The notes: generated by a model from the sequence alone, not told the origin. Positions 7,765-17,567 are shown, counted from the first letter of the stretch. The stretch: 64,000 nt of DNA from Oligoflexia bacterium (GCA_028277945.1 JANQFH010000068.1:336400-400399), one strand, 5' to 3'. Numbers and translations: made by a program.

Positions 7765-9656
7765 GGTAGCTGCACAGCAAATCTCTTAAACCAGGCGTTA
7801 AAGACAATGAGCGCAAATAGCGGCAAGCCATAATTGCGCTGTCCGGACATGTGTGTTGCGACTAAGGAGTGAATATAGGAGCTGTTGAAGAGATCGTGTT
7901 CAAGCATGCTTTCAGATAGGTGGTCTTCCAGAAGAGTACGGCCGGGCCCACGTAACCAGTCACCAATAGGCACCTCAAAACCTCTCTTTGTCTGGTAACA
8001 GAAGTCTCGATTAAAATGCTTTTGTAGCAGTTGACGCTCACTGTATTTGGTTATACCTCGGCGGATCTTCATACCATCGGCTAAGTGAAAGATCTGTTCC
8101 GCCAGACTGCGGTTAAGCAGTGGAACACGCATCTCCAGGCTCTGACTCATGCCGATTTTGTCCGCCTTGAGCAGGAGGTTATCTGCTAGCATGGTTTTAA
8201 TGTCGACGTACTGTAGTCGCTTCAAGTTGCTAGTGAAGGTGGCTTGAGAAAAGTTTTTGACAAAGGTCTGCAAGGCGCTCTCTTGGCCAGACTCACTTGC
8301 AGAGGCAGAGAGGAGTTCACCTAGCATATCGCTAGTGACAAGGGTAAACCAAGCAAGATAGCGCTCCTCCTTGCTGAGATGACTTGTCTGCAGAAACTTG
8401 CGTACCCTGCGTACAGCGTTACTAAAACCGCTCTGTGTTGGCGTTGGCACCCTTTCCAGTAAGGGTAACAGCGGTGAACGTAACCATTTGAGTAACGCGC
8501 TGCTGCTTCTAGCACGTGGCTCCCATAGATAACGGTTGTAACCAGCAAAGAGTTCATCGCCGCCCTCGCCTGCAAGTGCCACGGTGACAAATCCTTTTGT
8601 CATTGCCGCCAAGTGAAAAGTTGGCATGACCGATGGGTCGGCGAGCGGCTCCTCGAGAGCCTCTATAACCTTGTGCAGTATACTGCTGGCATCTTCTGTA
8701 ATGTTGAGGGAATGGTGATCTGTACCGAGGGTCTTAGCGACATAGTCACTCTTGTTGGTTTCGTCGTAGTATGGATAATCTTTAAAGCCAATGGAAAAGG
8801 TGCTGATGGACTGTTCTGTGGCTTGTTGTGCATAAGCTGCAAGTAACCCTGAATCGAGTCCGCCACTTAGAAACAGGCCAAGCGGCACATCACTGATCAT
8901 GGAGGTCGATACAGCGTGGTACAGTTTTTCTTCAAGCTCGGCGAGCGATCGACATGGATTGTTACAAGCGGGTGAATTCGTGAGGTCCCAGTAGTTTTCG
9001 CAGTGCAATTCACCATCTTTGAGTTCCAGCAGGTGACCAGGCTTCAATTTGACAATGTCGGCAAACATGGTTTCTGGATTTGGCACGTAGCCTAACGTGA
9101 AGAAGGGACCTAAGGCGTGGCGATTGAGCTTGGCGCCAATCGTCTCGAGAGCTAGTAGTGCTTTGATCTCAGAAGCGAAGACCAGGGTGGCTGCATCGCT
9201 ATAATAGTAGAGCGGCTTGATGCCAAAGGGATCGCGTGCGATCAAAAGGTAGTGCTCAGCAGGTCGGTAGAGCGCAAAGGCAAACATGCCTTCGAGTTTG
9301 GTGAGCACATCCTTGCCCCACTGCTCAAAACCGTGCAACACTACTTCACCATCGCTCTGCGAGCGAAAACGATGTCCTTGGTCTACGAGTTCTGCGCGCA
9401 GCTCACGAAAGTTGTAGATCTCACCGTTGAAAACCAGCCAGAGCGCCTCGTTTTCATTGGCCATGGGTTGGTAGGCCCGAGGTGAGAGATCAATGATGCT
9501 GAGTCGGCGGTAGCCAAGACCCGCCTGTCCCCAGATGCGTATACCCTGATGATCCGGGCCACGGTGCTGCATGGCCTGACACATCTTCTCAATGTCTAAC
9601 GCCTTAATCGGTGCCAACCCTTGGCGTTGTCGAATCTGTCCGGCAATTCCGCACAT
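7761..9656 (-). CDS. asnB: asparagine synthase (glutamine-hydrolysing), AsnB type
   Basis: 631 residues. It starts MCGIAGQI, so after Met removal Cys2 is the amidotransferase nucleophile. The class II glutaminase domain (LVFNGEIYNFRELR, KDVLTKLEGMFAFALY) is followed by the ATP-pyrophosphatase synthase domain with the P-loop FLSGGLDSGLLA and LAGEGGDELFAGYNRY. It is first in a three-gene operon with GT4 and carbamoyltransferase genes. AsnB homologues of this length are frequent in exopolysaccharide loci, where they may amidate a sugar acid instead of making free asparagine; this is a context inference. The symbol is by family only. Confidence 0.9.
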   Translation of the reverse strand: MCGIAGQIRQRQGLAPIKALDIEKMCQAMQHRGPDHQGIRIWGQAGLGYRRLSIIDLSPRAYQPMANENEALWLVFNGEIYNFRELRAELVDQGHRFRSQSDGEVVLHGFEQWGKDVLTKLEGMFAFALYRPAEHYLLIARDPFGIKPLYYYSDAATLVFASEIKALLALETIGAKLNRHALGPFFTLGYVPNPETMFADIVKLKPGHLLELKDGELHCENYWDLTNSPACNNPCRSLAELEEKLYHAVSTSMISDVPLGLFLSGGLDSGLLAAYAQQATEQSISTFSIGFKDYPYYDETNKSDYVAKTLGTDHHSLNITEDASSILHKVIEALEEPLADPSVMPTFHLAAMTKGFVTVALAGEGGDELFAGYNRYLWEPRARSSSALLKWLRSPLLPLLERVPTPTQSGFSNAVRRVRKFLQTSHLSKEERYLAWFTLVTSDMLGELLSASASESGQESALQTFVKNFSQATFTSNLKRLQYVDIKTMLADNLLLKADKIGMSQSLEMRVPLLNRSLAEQIFHLADGMKIRRGITKYSERQLLQKHFNRDFCYQTKRGFEVPIGDWLRGPGRTLLEDHLSESMLEHDLFNSSYIHSLVATHMSGQRNYGLPLFALIVFNAWFKRFAVQLP

Positions 9657-9785
9657 GCTCTATCTACGGGAGGACCACCGTTGGCAGGTTGATTGGGGGC
9701 GTGGTGGACAGCACTATTGGTGGCAGATCATAACCCAGTAAAAAAACATGGCCTCCGCTCTCAATAGTAGGTAAATGCCATCCAT

Positions 9786-10475
9786 ATGGCAAGCAGCGAC
9801 CCCGCATCCAAGGTTATGCGCCGAGAGGCCGACGACCCTCTTCTTGCACCTGTAGTTGCCCTGTTGCTCTACGGGGTGCTGTTTTTCGTCTTGGGTCAGT
9901 TTTTCCCAGCCGTGGTTAAGTGGAGTGGTTTGCCGCAACTCTATTTTCTTTTAGCCGCACTCTGGATCATGCACCGGCAAAAGGTGAGCTTTGCCGCTCT
10001 TGGCTTTCGGCGTCAGGGGATTGCGCGAGAGTTTTTGTTTGGATGCTTGGCGGCGCTAATACCCTTAACCGTGATACTTGTACTGCTGATTTTCCTACAC
10101 TTCTCTGTCCTGACAACAGATGTCAGTGCGAATCGCTTTCTGTTAACGCCCTCGAGACTCTACCATCTATTTATTCTGCTGTTGCTGGCGCCGATCTGCG
10201 AAGAGCTCTTTTTTCGTGGGATGATTGCGCGCGTCATGAAAGATCGAATCAAACCCTACCTATTGATTCCCCTCGTTGCTCTTTTATTCACTGCGGCACA
10301 CTTTGGTTGGTACCTGGGTCCGTTTTTGCTTGGGTTGGCAACGACCTGGCTATTTATCTGGCGCAATTCGTTAGTGGCACCACTCCTGTTGCATATGGTC
10401 TGTAACGCCTTTGGTCCGGCGCTACTCGCATTTGCGCCACAAGTCTATCAGCAGTTGCGTATCTTTTTTCTCTAG
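9786..10475 (+). CDS. CPBP-family intramembrane metalloprotease
   Basis: 229-residue polytopic membrane protein of the CPBP/CAAX-protease (Abi) family. The conserved motifs are present: EExxxR at residues 139-144 (CEELFFRGM), FTAAHFGW with His172, and HMVCNAFG with His203 and Asn207, which form the intramembrane metal site. These enzymes cleave within or near the membrane; the substrate here is unknown. It is divergent from asnB, with a 129-base gap that must hold promoters for both. A perfect 8-bp hairpin follows its stop. Confidence 0.88.
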   Translation: MASSDPASKVMRREADDPLLAPVVALLLYGVLFFVLGQFFPAVVKWSGLPQLYFLLAALWIMHRQKVSFAALGFRRQGIAREFLFGCLAALIPLTVILVLLIFLHFSVLTTDVSANRFLLTPSRLYHLFILLLLAPICEELFFRGMIARVMKDRIKPYLLIPLVALLFTAAHFGWYLGPFLLGLATTWLFIWRNSLVAPLLLHMVCNAFGPALLAFAPQVYQQLRIFFL

Positions 10476-10476
10476 C

Positions 10477-10494
10477 CAACCGACGTGTCGGTTG
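10477..10494. repeat. 8-bp palindrome after the CPBP gene
   Basis: CAACCGAC and GTCGGTTG flank GT, giving an 18-base near-perfect palindrome two bases after the stop. A T-rich stretch (10503-10511) follows some distance away, so it may terminate the CPBP transcript or act as an operator for the peptidase gene 80 bases downstream. Confidence 0.4.
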
Positions 10495-10573
10495 ACAGAA
10501 CATCTTTTCTTTGATATGGAAAAGAGTAACGGGGGATTCTAGCTTCTAGTTCAAAACATCAAGGGGGGCATTC

Positions 10574-12079
10574 GTGAAAATTTATGCATCATGGGGTCTT
10601 ATCAAGGCCGGATGCAGCTGTTTGCTCTTAAGCGCGCTTCTCTGCTCGACATCCGCGCAAGCAGAGTTGAGTTGCGAAGGATTTCATGGCCTCCTTGATT
10701 TTATTAAGAAAAACCACGCCGAGACCATTCCACTCCGTGAATTTTCTAACCATTATGTAGCCGGTGTTAATTTTGCGGTCGACAGACTACAGCGTGACGA
10801 CCGCCTCTTCAATTTAGAGGAGAGGAAAGCGCTTACCACACCCTTTGGCGACAACGATCTTGAATTTTTTAGCTGTCGACAGGCGGAAAAGATAGCCCAT
10901 GCCTTTGCAGCTCAGGGTAGAGATGAGATCACCCATGCCATGGTATGGGATTGGCAACTCAAAGGTCTGCTAAAGAGCTGGGATCCACACAGTGATCGGC
11001 TTACACAGCAGGAGTGGGAGCTGTTGCAGCCTGCCCTAGTCAACGCTGCTCGAGTAGGCGGTAAGCGTGCCGGGAAGCAGGGCACCCTGTTGGCGATGCA
11101 ACAAAGCCAAGCTGTGGCCATTGCCGAGCAGGAGCTATTTGAAGGGGGTGTGGGTTATATCAAGATTGCCGACTTTCTGCCCAATACTTACGAAGAGTTT
11201 CGTGAGGCTTTGCTCGCTCTGCTGCAAGAGGGGGCACGATCTCTGATCATTGATCTGCGTAACAACCCAGGTGGGGTCATGGCGGAAGCTATCCGTATCC
11301 TCAGTATCTTTATCGATGCTGGTGTTGCCGTGGTTTATCAAGATCGTGACGGTGTGCTAACGTCGCTGCCTTTTGCAGAGGTCGACGTAAACAAAGAGGA
11401 GCTACCGCTTGTGGTCTTGACGAATCGTCTTACGGCCAGTGCGGCGGAATTCTTTGCTGCGGCTATTTCTGACTATGAACGTGGCATTCTCTTGGGAGAG
11501 CCGACTAATGGTAAGGGTAATACGCAGCTGTTCCTACCGCCCGAGGCTTTGCGGGTCTATGCCAGAAATCTAGCCATAGACGGCGCGCTTAAGCTAACCA
11601 CACATTGGTTTTTTACTGCCTCTGGCGACTCGCCACAACAGCGGCGACAAAGACCACACGTCGCTCAGCAGGATCGCGTTCTGGAGCAAGAACTCAGAGA
11701 CAAACGGCAAAGATTGGCGCGCTCGGGTGAGCACCTATTTGTGATAGAGAGTGACTACCCCAATGCCCTGCCAGCTCGAACCATTCCATCCCAGTTCAGC
11801 GCAGCAACCCGACCCAGCAACGATATGGGTCGAGTTGTTTGGCACATGGATTGGGTCGTCAGGGAGTGGCAACAGCTGCTACCTCTCTCCCCGCATCCTG
11901 ATGACGATACCTACGTTGCTCAAGCATACATGCTGCTGAGCTATTACCAAGACCGCTGCCTAACCTATCATCAAAGGCAATGTGATTTTCCCGAGGAACC
12001 TATGGTCTATCGGGAACTGATGTTTGATCCATTTAATCATCTAGAGTGGTTGACACAAAGGACGGCAAATAAAAGTTAG
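10574..12079 (+). CDS. exported S41-family (C-terminal processing) peptidase
   Basis: 501 residues with a signal peptide (cleavage likely AQA|E at residue 30), so periplasmic or envelope-located. The S41 core begins at about residue 190: GGVGYIKIADF, then DLRNNPGGVMAEA, the catalytic serine in NRLTASAAEFF (Ser289), and the expected lysine in TNGKGNTQ (Lys314). No PDZ domain is seen between the N-terminal region and the core, unlike Prc/CtpA. The C-terminal 150 residues are unassigned. The GTG start has a strong AAGGGGGG ribosome site 6 bases upstream. The next gene encodes another exported protein 31 bases downstream, suggesting co-transcription. Confidence 0.85.
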   Translation: MKIYASWGLIKAGCSCLLLSALLCSTSAQAELSCEGFHGLLDFIKKNHAETIPLREFSNHYVAGVNFAVDRLQRDDRLFNLEERKALTTPFGDNDLEFFSCRQAEKIAHAFAAQGRDEITHAMVWDWQLKGLLKSWDPHSDRLTQQEWELLQPALVNAARVGGKRAGKQGTLLAMQQSQAVAIAEQELFEGGVGYIKIADFLPNTYEEFREALLALLQEGARSLIIDLRNNPGGVMAEAIRILSIFIDAGVAVVYQDRDGVLTSLPFAEVDVNKEELPLVVLTNRLTASAAEFFAAAISDYERGILLGEPTNGKGNTQLFLPPEALRVYARNLAIDGALKLTTHWFFTASGDSPQQRRQRPHVAQQDRVLEQELRDKRQRLARSGEHLFVIESDYPNALPARTIPSQFSAATRPSNDMGRVVWHMDWVVREWQQLLPLSPHPDDDTYVAQAYMLLSYYQDRCLTYHQRQCDFPEEPMVYRELMFDPFNHLEWLTQRTANKS

Positions 12080-12110
12080 TATCGTTGGCCTGCAGAGTAG
12101 GGTCATAAAA

Positions 12111-12905
12111 ATGGCAGCAGCTCGATCCATATTGAGTACGATTTATCGCAATACGAATATTACGCTGCTCGCTTTTTTGACTGTCAATCTTACCACGGTG
12201 ATTCTTGCCGCAGAGATAGAGCAAACAGAAGTTGAGTCTTTTACCTTAGTACACAAGCTTGGTGATAAAAAGGTGACAACGCATTACGCGCCATCACTGT
12301 TTGCCATATACCAAGAGACGGGCAGAGAAGGCATCCTCATAGATTTTTTTGCTGAGCACATTTACTGGTATGTTAGCGGCAGCAACAAGCGCCTGTTAAG
12401 ACAGCGAAGCTTTCGAGACTTCCGTGCTGCTGATCAGGCGATTCACGAGTACTCGCGACTCATCACCGGTTTTACGCCACCGCAGCTGGAGCCAACGGCG
12501 GGCCAGCCGTGGAGATTTTTACAGCCCATAACCACGACAAAAAAAGACGCATCCGCAAGATGTGCCAACGTACGTCTTGTCAACGCCTTGGGGGAGGAGC
12601 TAGAGATGTGTGTTATTCGTGACCACAATGTTCGACGACTCGATTTTCTCAACAGATACTACCGTGCCATGCCTAAGAAGGTCCAAGCGATTCTGGAGAG
12701 TTCGGCTGAGTTGTTCTTGTACAGTGAAGGGGTGATTCCCATGGTCGGCAAGAGACGCGGCAAGCCGTTTGAGCTTGTGGAGTATAAGCACTGGTGGCGG
12801 CCAAAGCGAGACTTTCAACCGCCGCCAAAGGGTGAGACCGTCACCCCGCCGAGTCGGTACCCGCGCATCTATTTAGAGGCGAGTCAGGAATCCGTACAAA
12901 ATTAG
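12111..12905 (+). CDS. exported protein of unknown function
   Basis: 264 residues. An N-terminal hydrophobic segment (residues 17-34, NITLLAFLTVNLTTVILA) followed by AE looks like a signal peptide, so the product is probably periplasmic. The rest is soluble and basic, with no motif I recognise; two cysteines (ARCAN and EEMCVIR) lie near the middle. It starts 31 bases after the S41 peptidase stop and shares its orientation, so it may be the peptidase's partner or substrate, but that is only positional. Its stop overlaps that of the convergent NUDIX gene. Confidence 0.65.
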   Translation: MAAARSILSTIYRNTNITLLAFLTVNLTTVILAAEIEQTEVESFTLVHKLGDKKVTTHYAPSLFAIYQETGREGILIDFFAEHIYWYVSGSNKRLLRQRSFRDFRAADQAIHEYSRLITGFTPPQLEPTAGQPWRFLQPITTTKKDASARCANVRLVNALGEELEMCVIRDHNVRRLDFLNRYYRAMPKKVQAILESSAELFLYSEGVIPMVGKRRGKPFELVEYKHWWRPKRDFQPPPKGETVTPPSRYPRIYLEASQESVQN

Positions 12906-13426
12906 CCTTGCTGTAGGGCGTTTCGCAGGGCATCTGCCTCTTGTTTGTCAAAGTATGTAGGGACCAAGGGCAGCTGCTGCCACTGTGCCAGGTCAGCTGC
13001 TAAACGCTGTAGATGGTTGTAACCCCACCCAACAATTTCATCGTGGTCAAAGGCGAGTGGGGGTAGCTGAGTCATGGATATGAGTTTGGCCTTGGCTGCG
13101 TCGTCGCCAGCTTGCATGTTTAATAGACGGCTGGCAGCAAGGCCAAGGTAGACGACAGAGACCGTACGTCCACGCGGGTCCCTGCCAGGTCTGCCAAAGG
13201 TGTGTAGCTGCTGCAGTAGGAGCCGTTCAATCCCAGTTTCTTCCTTGAGCTCCCGCCGAGCCGCGCTCTCCAAGGGTTCTGTGGTTTCCACAAAGCCCCC
13301 GGGCAGCGCCCAATGGCCTTGAAAGGGCGGATGTTTTCTCTCAATCAACAGAACCTGCAGCTGCTCTTCAAGCAGCGAAAACAAGAGGACATCGACAGTG
13401 AGTAGGATGTCTTGTCTAAACTCCAT
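12902..13426 (-). CDS. NUDIX hydrolase
   Basis: 174 residues. The NUDIX box GX5EX7REUXEEXGU is complete at residues 44-66 (G44, E50, R58, E59, E62, E63, G65), so it should bind Mg2+ and cleave a nucleoside diphosphate linked to another group. The pattern WALPGGFVETTEPLESAA and the following HTFGRPGRDPRGR resemble ADP-ribose pyrophosphatase-type or NrtR-like NUDIX proteins. No DNA-binding domain is present, which argues against an NrtR regulator. It is divergent from the following lipoprotein gene, with about 70 bases between starts. Confidence 0.88.
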   Translation of the reverse strand: MEFRQDILLTVDVLLFSLLEEQLQVLLIERKHPPFQGHWALPGGFVETTEPLESAARRELKEETGIERLLLQQLHTFGRPGRDPRGRTVSVVYLGLAASRLLNMQAGDDAAKAKLISMTQLPPLAFDHDEIVGWGYNHLQRLAADLAQWQQLPLVPTYFDKQEADALRNALQQG

Positions 13427-13498
13427 AGTAAGCTGGTCGTAAAAGCCTTTGACCCTCTCTCTTCGTTTATTTACACTAAATCGGCTGTGAGGTTAACC

Positions 13499-14140
13499 AT
13501 GAGACAACAGGCTCTAAAGGCAACTCGTCTGGCTTATACGGGCCGGGGCTGTCTCTTTGTGCTGTTTTTCCTGCCACTCCTATTGGCTGGTTGCAAGCGA
13601 CCCTCGCAAATTGAGCTTATTCCCGAGCTGCAACACCACAGCAGCTATTTTGACGAACTCAAGCATTGGCATCAAGAGAAGAAGGTCTATGCGGAATTGC
13701 AGGTATTGTTTTACGTGCAGGTGACCTATTTGAGTCCTTCCCTAAAACGCGCCTACATTGCAGAACTAGCAAGACTCTATGACCACTCACCCGCAGAGCA
13801 GCGAGAGCTTTACCGTAAAGCGCAAGATGAGTGGAGTAGCGAGAATGTCTTTTTTGTGTCGCTATTCGCGCCAGGGCGCAATAGTGCCCGCCTTAACAGC
13901 AGTGAAGAGATTTGGAAATTGCGTGCCCAGTTTGAGCCGAGTGCTGAGGAGGTTCCACCTCTTTATGTGCGCGAGGTTTCTCTCGATGATCCTAAGATTG
14001 CCTACTTTTATCCCTATGTTGAGGATTGGGCGCGGCACTATATGATTGCCATGCCGGTAAAAGCCGATGCCACTGCGGTTGTATTTAAGATGGACGGTGT
14101 GGTTGGGTCTCAGCAGTTCCGCTGGCCGCTGGAGCCTTAA
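13499..14140 (+). CDS. lipoprotein of unknown function
   Basis: 213 residues from the ATG at 13499, chosen because GAGG lies 8 bases upstream and because it gives a proper lipoprotein signal: a basic start, hydrophobic run, then the lipobox LLAGC. An earlier in-frame ATG at 13412 would add 29 residues and bury the signal. The mature part is mostly helical, with alternating charges and no recognised domain. Its stop shares a base with the asnS start (TAATG), so the two genes are translationally coupled despite unrelated roles. Confidence 0.7.
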   Translation: MRQQALKATRLAYTGRGCLFVLFFLPLLLAGCKRPSQIELIPELQHHSSYFDELKHWHQEKKVYAELQVLFYVQVTYLSPSLKRAYIAELARLYDHSPAEQRELYRKAQDEWSSENVFFVSLFAPGRNSARLNSSEEIWKLRAQFEPSAEEVPPLYVREVSLDDPKIAYFYPYVEDWARHYMIAMPVKADATAVVFKMDGVVGSQQFRWPLEP

Positions 14141-15435
14141 TGGCTCAACTGGCCTACATCAACAAGATCGGTCAGTTTGCCGATTGTGAAGTCACACTGC
14201 GTGGCTGGCTCTATAACAAACGCTCCAGTGGTAAAATCCACTTCCTGCAAGTTCGTGATGGAACCGGCATCATCCAATGTGTTATCAGCCGTGACGATGT
14301 ATCTGTTGAAAGCTTTGAAGTTGCCAAGAAACTGACTCAAGAGTCTTCACTAAGCATTACCGGTATCGTCCATGCTGATAAGCGTGCTCCTTCTGGTTAT
14401 GAACTGCAGGTAACGAGTCTTGAAGAGGTTGCGCTAGCTGCGGAGTACCCTATAGCCCCGAAGGAACACGGTGTTGGTTTTCTCATGGACCATCGCCATC
14501 TTTGGCTGCGGTCTCGGCGGCAGGCGATCATCATGCGTGTGCGCTCCTCACTGGTCAAGGCCATTCGTGACTATTTGGATGAGCGGGGTTTTACGTTGCT
14601 CGATGCACCGATCTTTACGCCCAATGCCTGTGAAGGCACAACAACGCTGTTTGAAACCAACTACTTTGATCGGCGCGCCTACCTGACTCAGAGTGGCCAG
14701 CTCTACATGGAGGCAGGGGCCATGGCGTTTGGTAGGGTATACTGTTTTGGGCCAACGTTTCGGGCTGAGAAGTCGAAGACCCGACGTCACCTAACTGAAT
14801 TTTGGATGGTGGAGCCAGAGGTCGCTTTTTTTGATCTCGATGACGACATGGACCTGATGGAAGACTTTGTTGTCACTCTGGTTGCACGTCTGCTTGATAA
14901 GCATCGCAAAGAGATCGAGGAGTTAGAACGGGATGTCACTGCTTTAGAGCAGGTGCAAAAACCCTTTCCCCGCATACGTTATGATGAGGCGGTGGAAATC
15001 TTAAAACGTAAGGGTGTGGACTTTCAGTGGGGCGGAGACTTTGGTGGTGAAGATGAGACGCTACTCTCCGAAGAGTTTGATCGTCCTTTTATGGTGCACC
15101 GCTTTCCCATGCAGTGCAAAGCCTTTTACATGAAGCGGGACCCAGAGAACCCAAAGCTCTCTCTCTCTGTTGATATGTTGGCTCCAGAGGGTAAAGGTGA
15201 GATCATTGGCGGTGGGCAGCGGGAGGACGATCTCGCAACCTTAGAAAAATCCATTACACAGCACAAACTTCCCAAAGAGGCGTTTGCCTGGTTTGTGGAT
15301 CTGCGCCGCTACGGCTCGGTGCCGCACGCCGGTTTTGGCCTTGGTGTTGAGCGTTTTCTCGGTTGGATTTGTGGGCTGCATCACGTGCGCGAGACCATAC
15401 CCTTTCCAAGGCTGATGGATCGTCTGCAACCATAA
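14140..15435 (+). CDS. asnS: asparaginyl-tRNA synthetase
   Basis: 431 residues, typical for AsnRS. An OB-fold anticodon-binding domain occupies residues 1-105 ([26 protein letters not shown]), followed by the class II catalytic core. Motif 2 is in [19 protein letters not shown], the long acidic insertion follows, and motif 3 is [12 protein letters not shown] near the end. The pattern EFWMVEPE and the absence of the AspRS GAD insertion favour asparagine over aspartate. It follows the lipoprotein gene with a one-base overlap; the pilin block starts 41 bases downstream, with its own promoter-like sequence. Confidence 0.95.
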   Translation: MAQLAYINKIGQFADCEVTLRGWLYNKRSSGKIHFLQVRDGTGIIQCVISRDDVSVESFEVAKKLTQESSLSITGIVHADKRAPSGYELQVTSLEEVALAAEYPIAPKEHGVGFLMDHRHLWLRSRRQAIIMRVRSSLVKAIRDYLDERGFTLLDAPIFTPNACEGTTTLFETNYFDRRAYLTQSGQLYMEAGAMAFGRVYCFGPTFRAEKSKTRRHLTEFWMVEPEVAFFDLDDDMDLMEDFVVTLVARLLDKHRKEIEELERDVTALEQVQKPFPRIRYDEAVEILKRKGVDFQWGGDFGGEDETLLSEEFDRPFMVHRFPMQCKAFYMKRDPENPKLSLSVDMLAPEGKGEIIGGGQREDDLATLEKSITQHKLPKEAFAWFVDLRRYGSVPHAGFGLGVERFLGWICGLHHVRETIPFPRLMDRLQP

Positions 15436-15441
15436 GTGGTA

Positions 15442-15450
15442 TGGTATAAT
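15442..15450 (+). promoter_or_regulatory. extended -10 promoter candidate for the pilV-like gene
   Basis: TGGTATAAT (15442-15450) is a consensus extended -10 element, 26 bases before the prepilin start and inside the asnS-pilin gap. No good -35 is visible, which extended -10 promoters tolerate. Confidence 0.45.
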
Positions 15451-15476
15451 ATTCTGTTAGCTATTTCCCAATAGAC

Positions 15477-16070
15477 ATGATTAGAAGAGCAAATAGGCAG
15501 CAAGCAACCTGCTTGGGCTTTACCCTAGTTGAAGTGATCGTCAGCTTGCTGGTGATGTCGACCATTCTACTGTGGTTTATACCCACCATCGCCGTCTTCC
15601 ATTATGCTAATCGCTCTTCCAGTGCGCAGACAACCACCTCAACCCTCTCCCTCATGCTTGCAGAGCAGCTCTACAATTTAACCTTTGCTGAATTGGGCTC
15701 TGATGCTGCCGCCACCTGTTTGGATCCAGAGGGTAAGGCGATCAAAGGTACCGCAGATGGGGTCTGCAAAGAAGACTTGCTCAACAATACCGGCCATAGT
15801 CAGGCCGAGGCTGAGGGAGAGACAAAGTATAAGTATCAACGGTATTCCATTGTTTGCAGCGACAGCCTCGATCTTGCAGGAGGGTATGCGGGTACGCCAT
15901 GTGATCTGCCATCCGCCAATCTGACAACCGGACCGGTGCCCAGCGAGCTCAGTTGTGCTGCGGCCGACTACAGCGCCGATCAGAAGGAGATCAAGGTTGT
16001 GGTTGCCTACTATGATAGCCACGGCAAATGCCACGCCTCACACCTGCAGACCATGAAGCTCGACCTTTAG
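15477..16070 (+). CDS. type IV minor prepilin, PilV-like
   Basis: 197 residues. A type III prepilin signal is clear: a short basic leader, then the cleavage site G|FTLVE with the mature Phe1 and Glu5, and the hydrophobic helix VIVSLLVMSTILLWFIPTI. PilD peptidase should process it in the inner membrane. The C-terminal globular part has cysteines that may form disulfides (TCLDPE, VCKED, IVCSDS, CDLP). Together with the PilX-like, PilW-like and FimT-like genes nearby, it probably belongs to the minor pilin complex that primes type IV pilus assembly. Confidence 0.82.
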   Translation: MIRRANRQQATCLGFTLVEVIVSLLVMSTILLWFIPTIAVFHYANRSSSAQTTTSTLSLMLAEQLYNLTFAELGSDAAATCLDPEGKAIKGTADGVCKEDLLNNTGHSQAEAEGETKYKYQRYSIVCSDSLDLAGGYAGTPCDLPSANLTTGPVPSELSCAAADYSADQKEIKVVVAYYDSHGKCHASHLQTMKLDL

Positions 16071-16129
16071 TTAATATATTGAAAATATGAGATAAAATGA
16101 AAAAAAAGCGTCTTTGCTGGATAGATCTA

Positions 16130-16145
16130 TGGAGGAATTTTTGCT
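16130..16145 (+). promoter_or_regulatory. candidate sigma-54 promoter upstream of the PilX-like gene
   Basis: TGGAGGAATTTTTGCT places GG (16131-16132) and GC (16143-16144) exactly 10 bases apart, as in the -24/-12 consensus TGGCAC-N5-TTGCW. A TATAAT at 16145-16150 directly abuts it, so a sigma-70 promoter is an alternative. Pilin genes are often sigma-54 dependent in this broad group, and the window encodes a sigma-54 activator. Confidence 0.35.
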
Positions 16146-16153
16146 ATAATTAA

Positions 16154-16192
16154 CGAACTGCGTCGTATCCCGCCTCGACGTTCGTAGGGTCT
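16154..16192. repeat. hairpin in the PilX-like 5' leader
   Basis: ACGAAC and GTCG pair with CGAC and GTTCGT in order across a short internal bulge, forming a leader hairpin about 30 bases before the start codon. It may protect the mRNA or modulate translation. Confidence 0.35.
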
Positions 16193-16218
16193 ATTCCATT
16201 AAAAAAAGGGGAACGAGT

Positions 16219-17547
16219 ATGCTGACCATCCACGCCGCCTCCAGGAAGGGTCCATCAGGCTTTATCTTGGTCACCACCATGCTACTAGGCTTGGTGTTAA
16301 CCGTGACCGCAGCCACCGGGTTCATCGTAACCCGCACCCAAAAGAAGATTGCCGGAAACTTTGATCGGACCGTTCGAACCTTTCAAGCCAGCGACAGTGC
16401 TCTGCAACTTGGTAAAAAGGCCATCAAAGATTGGTTGCAAGCCGAGCAAGAGGATAACGAGCTGGCTTACTTTACCGACATACTCGAAGATTCAGCAGAG
16501 CAAGGCGATGTGTTGACCGTTGGTGGGACCTCATTCAAAGACCTAATCTATGGAGATGCTAGCTACACACTCTATCTTACCAATAACGAGGCTGACATTG
16601 CTGGTGCAGGGAGCAGCACCGTAGACACAGACCGCATTCTAAAACTCGTATCAAAGGCAACCGGCACTAAGAGCCCGTCGAGCGTGACCATTGAAACCTA
16701 CATCCAATCGCCGGCTCCTGAATCCGAAGGCGGTACTGTAAAATTTCCCGTTATGCCAGGAGCAACCAACCTGTGTGGTGATGTCAAAGAGCAGGACGTT
16801 CATCTACACAACAACACTAAGATCATGGGCGAAATCCACAACCTTCCTTCTTGGAATTGTACCGGCAGTTCCTGTATTGGCGCGCTTGGCGGTGGTGTTG
16901 GCCGTGATGGTCTTGTTGGCAAGGATGCACTCAAGCACAAAGTTCAGCTTCACGACAATGCGACGATTTCGGGTGATCCAACCGGGTTAAAATATGACAA
17001 TACCTTAGACTGTACACAGATGCGTAATTTTGCCAATGAGCTCGCTCAACTCGACAAAAGCCTGAGCTGGGTAGACGTGATTGAAGACGCAATAATTCAA
17101 AATAAAGAGCTTGGTACACCAGCACGTCCAAAGGTGACGATATTGAGTGGAGTTAACAAAAAAATTGGTAACGTTAAAGGAGCGGGAATCTTGATGATCC
17201 ACAGCGAGGGTGAAGAAGAAGAGATGGAAATCGAGATTGGCAGAAACTTTCTCTATTTTGGCATGATCATCATTTATGGGAATGCGAAAACAAAGTATTG
17301 GATGAAGAAAAACTCCTACGTCTATGGATCTGTCACCATTCTATCTGGAAACGACGAGAGCGAAACAGATCCAGCAGAGAAGTACAAACTTAAGATGAGC
17401 AAAAACGCCTTCATCCGTTACAGTTCTGGCGGTACCCGTATCGCCCACCGTACGGTTGGTGGCGAGCTGACCCTAACTTCAGAAGGTGAGTTGAACGATA
17501 CTGCAGCAGGCTCGGTGATCAACATCTCTTGGCGCGAGGTCTACTGA
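16219..17547 (+). CDS. type IV pilus assembly protein, PilX-like
   Basis: 442 residues. The N-terminus SGFILVTTMLLGLVLTVTAATGF, followed by the segment QKKIAGNFDRTVRTFQASDSAL, matches the PilX N-terminal family, whose members anchor a minor pilin with a long extracellular part. The Glu5 of classical pilins is absent, as is common for PilX. The large C-terminal region is rich in Gly, Asn and Asp, consistent with a surface-exposed beta structure; no adhesin motif is recognised. The start follows an AAAAAGGGG ribosome site. It converges on the minus-strand pilin block 20 bases away. Confidence 0.78.
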   Translation: MLTIHAASRKGPSGFILVTTMLLGLVLTVTAATGFIVTRTQKKIAGNFDRTVRTFQASDSALQLGKKAIKDWLQAEQEDNELAYFTDILEDSAEQGDVLTVGGTSFKDLIYGDASYTLYLTNNEADIAGAGSSTVDTDRILKLVSKATGTKSPSSVTIETYIQSPAPESEGGTVKFPVMPGATNLCGDVKEQDVHLHNNTKIMGEIHNLPSWNCTGSSCIGALGGGVGRDGLVGKDALKHKVQLHDNATISGDPTGLKYDNTLDCTQMRNFANELAQLDKSLSWVDVIEDAIIQNKELGTPARPKVTILSGVNKKIGNVKGAGILMIHSEGEEEEMEIEIGRNFLYFGMIIIYGNAKTKYWMKKNSYVYGSVTILSGNDESETDPAEKYKLKMSKNAFIRYSSGGTRIAHRTVGGELTLTSEGELNDTAAGSVINISWREVY

Positions 17548-17567
17548 GGGTCCCAGTTGATATCGGG

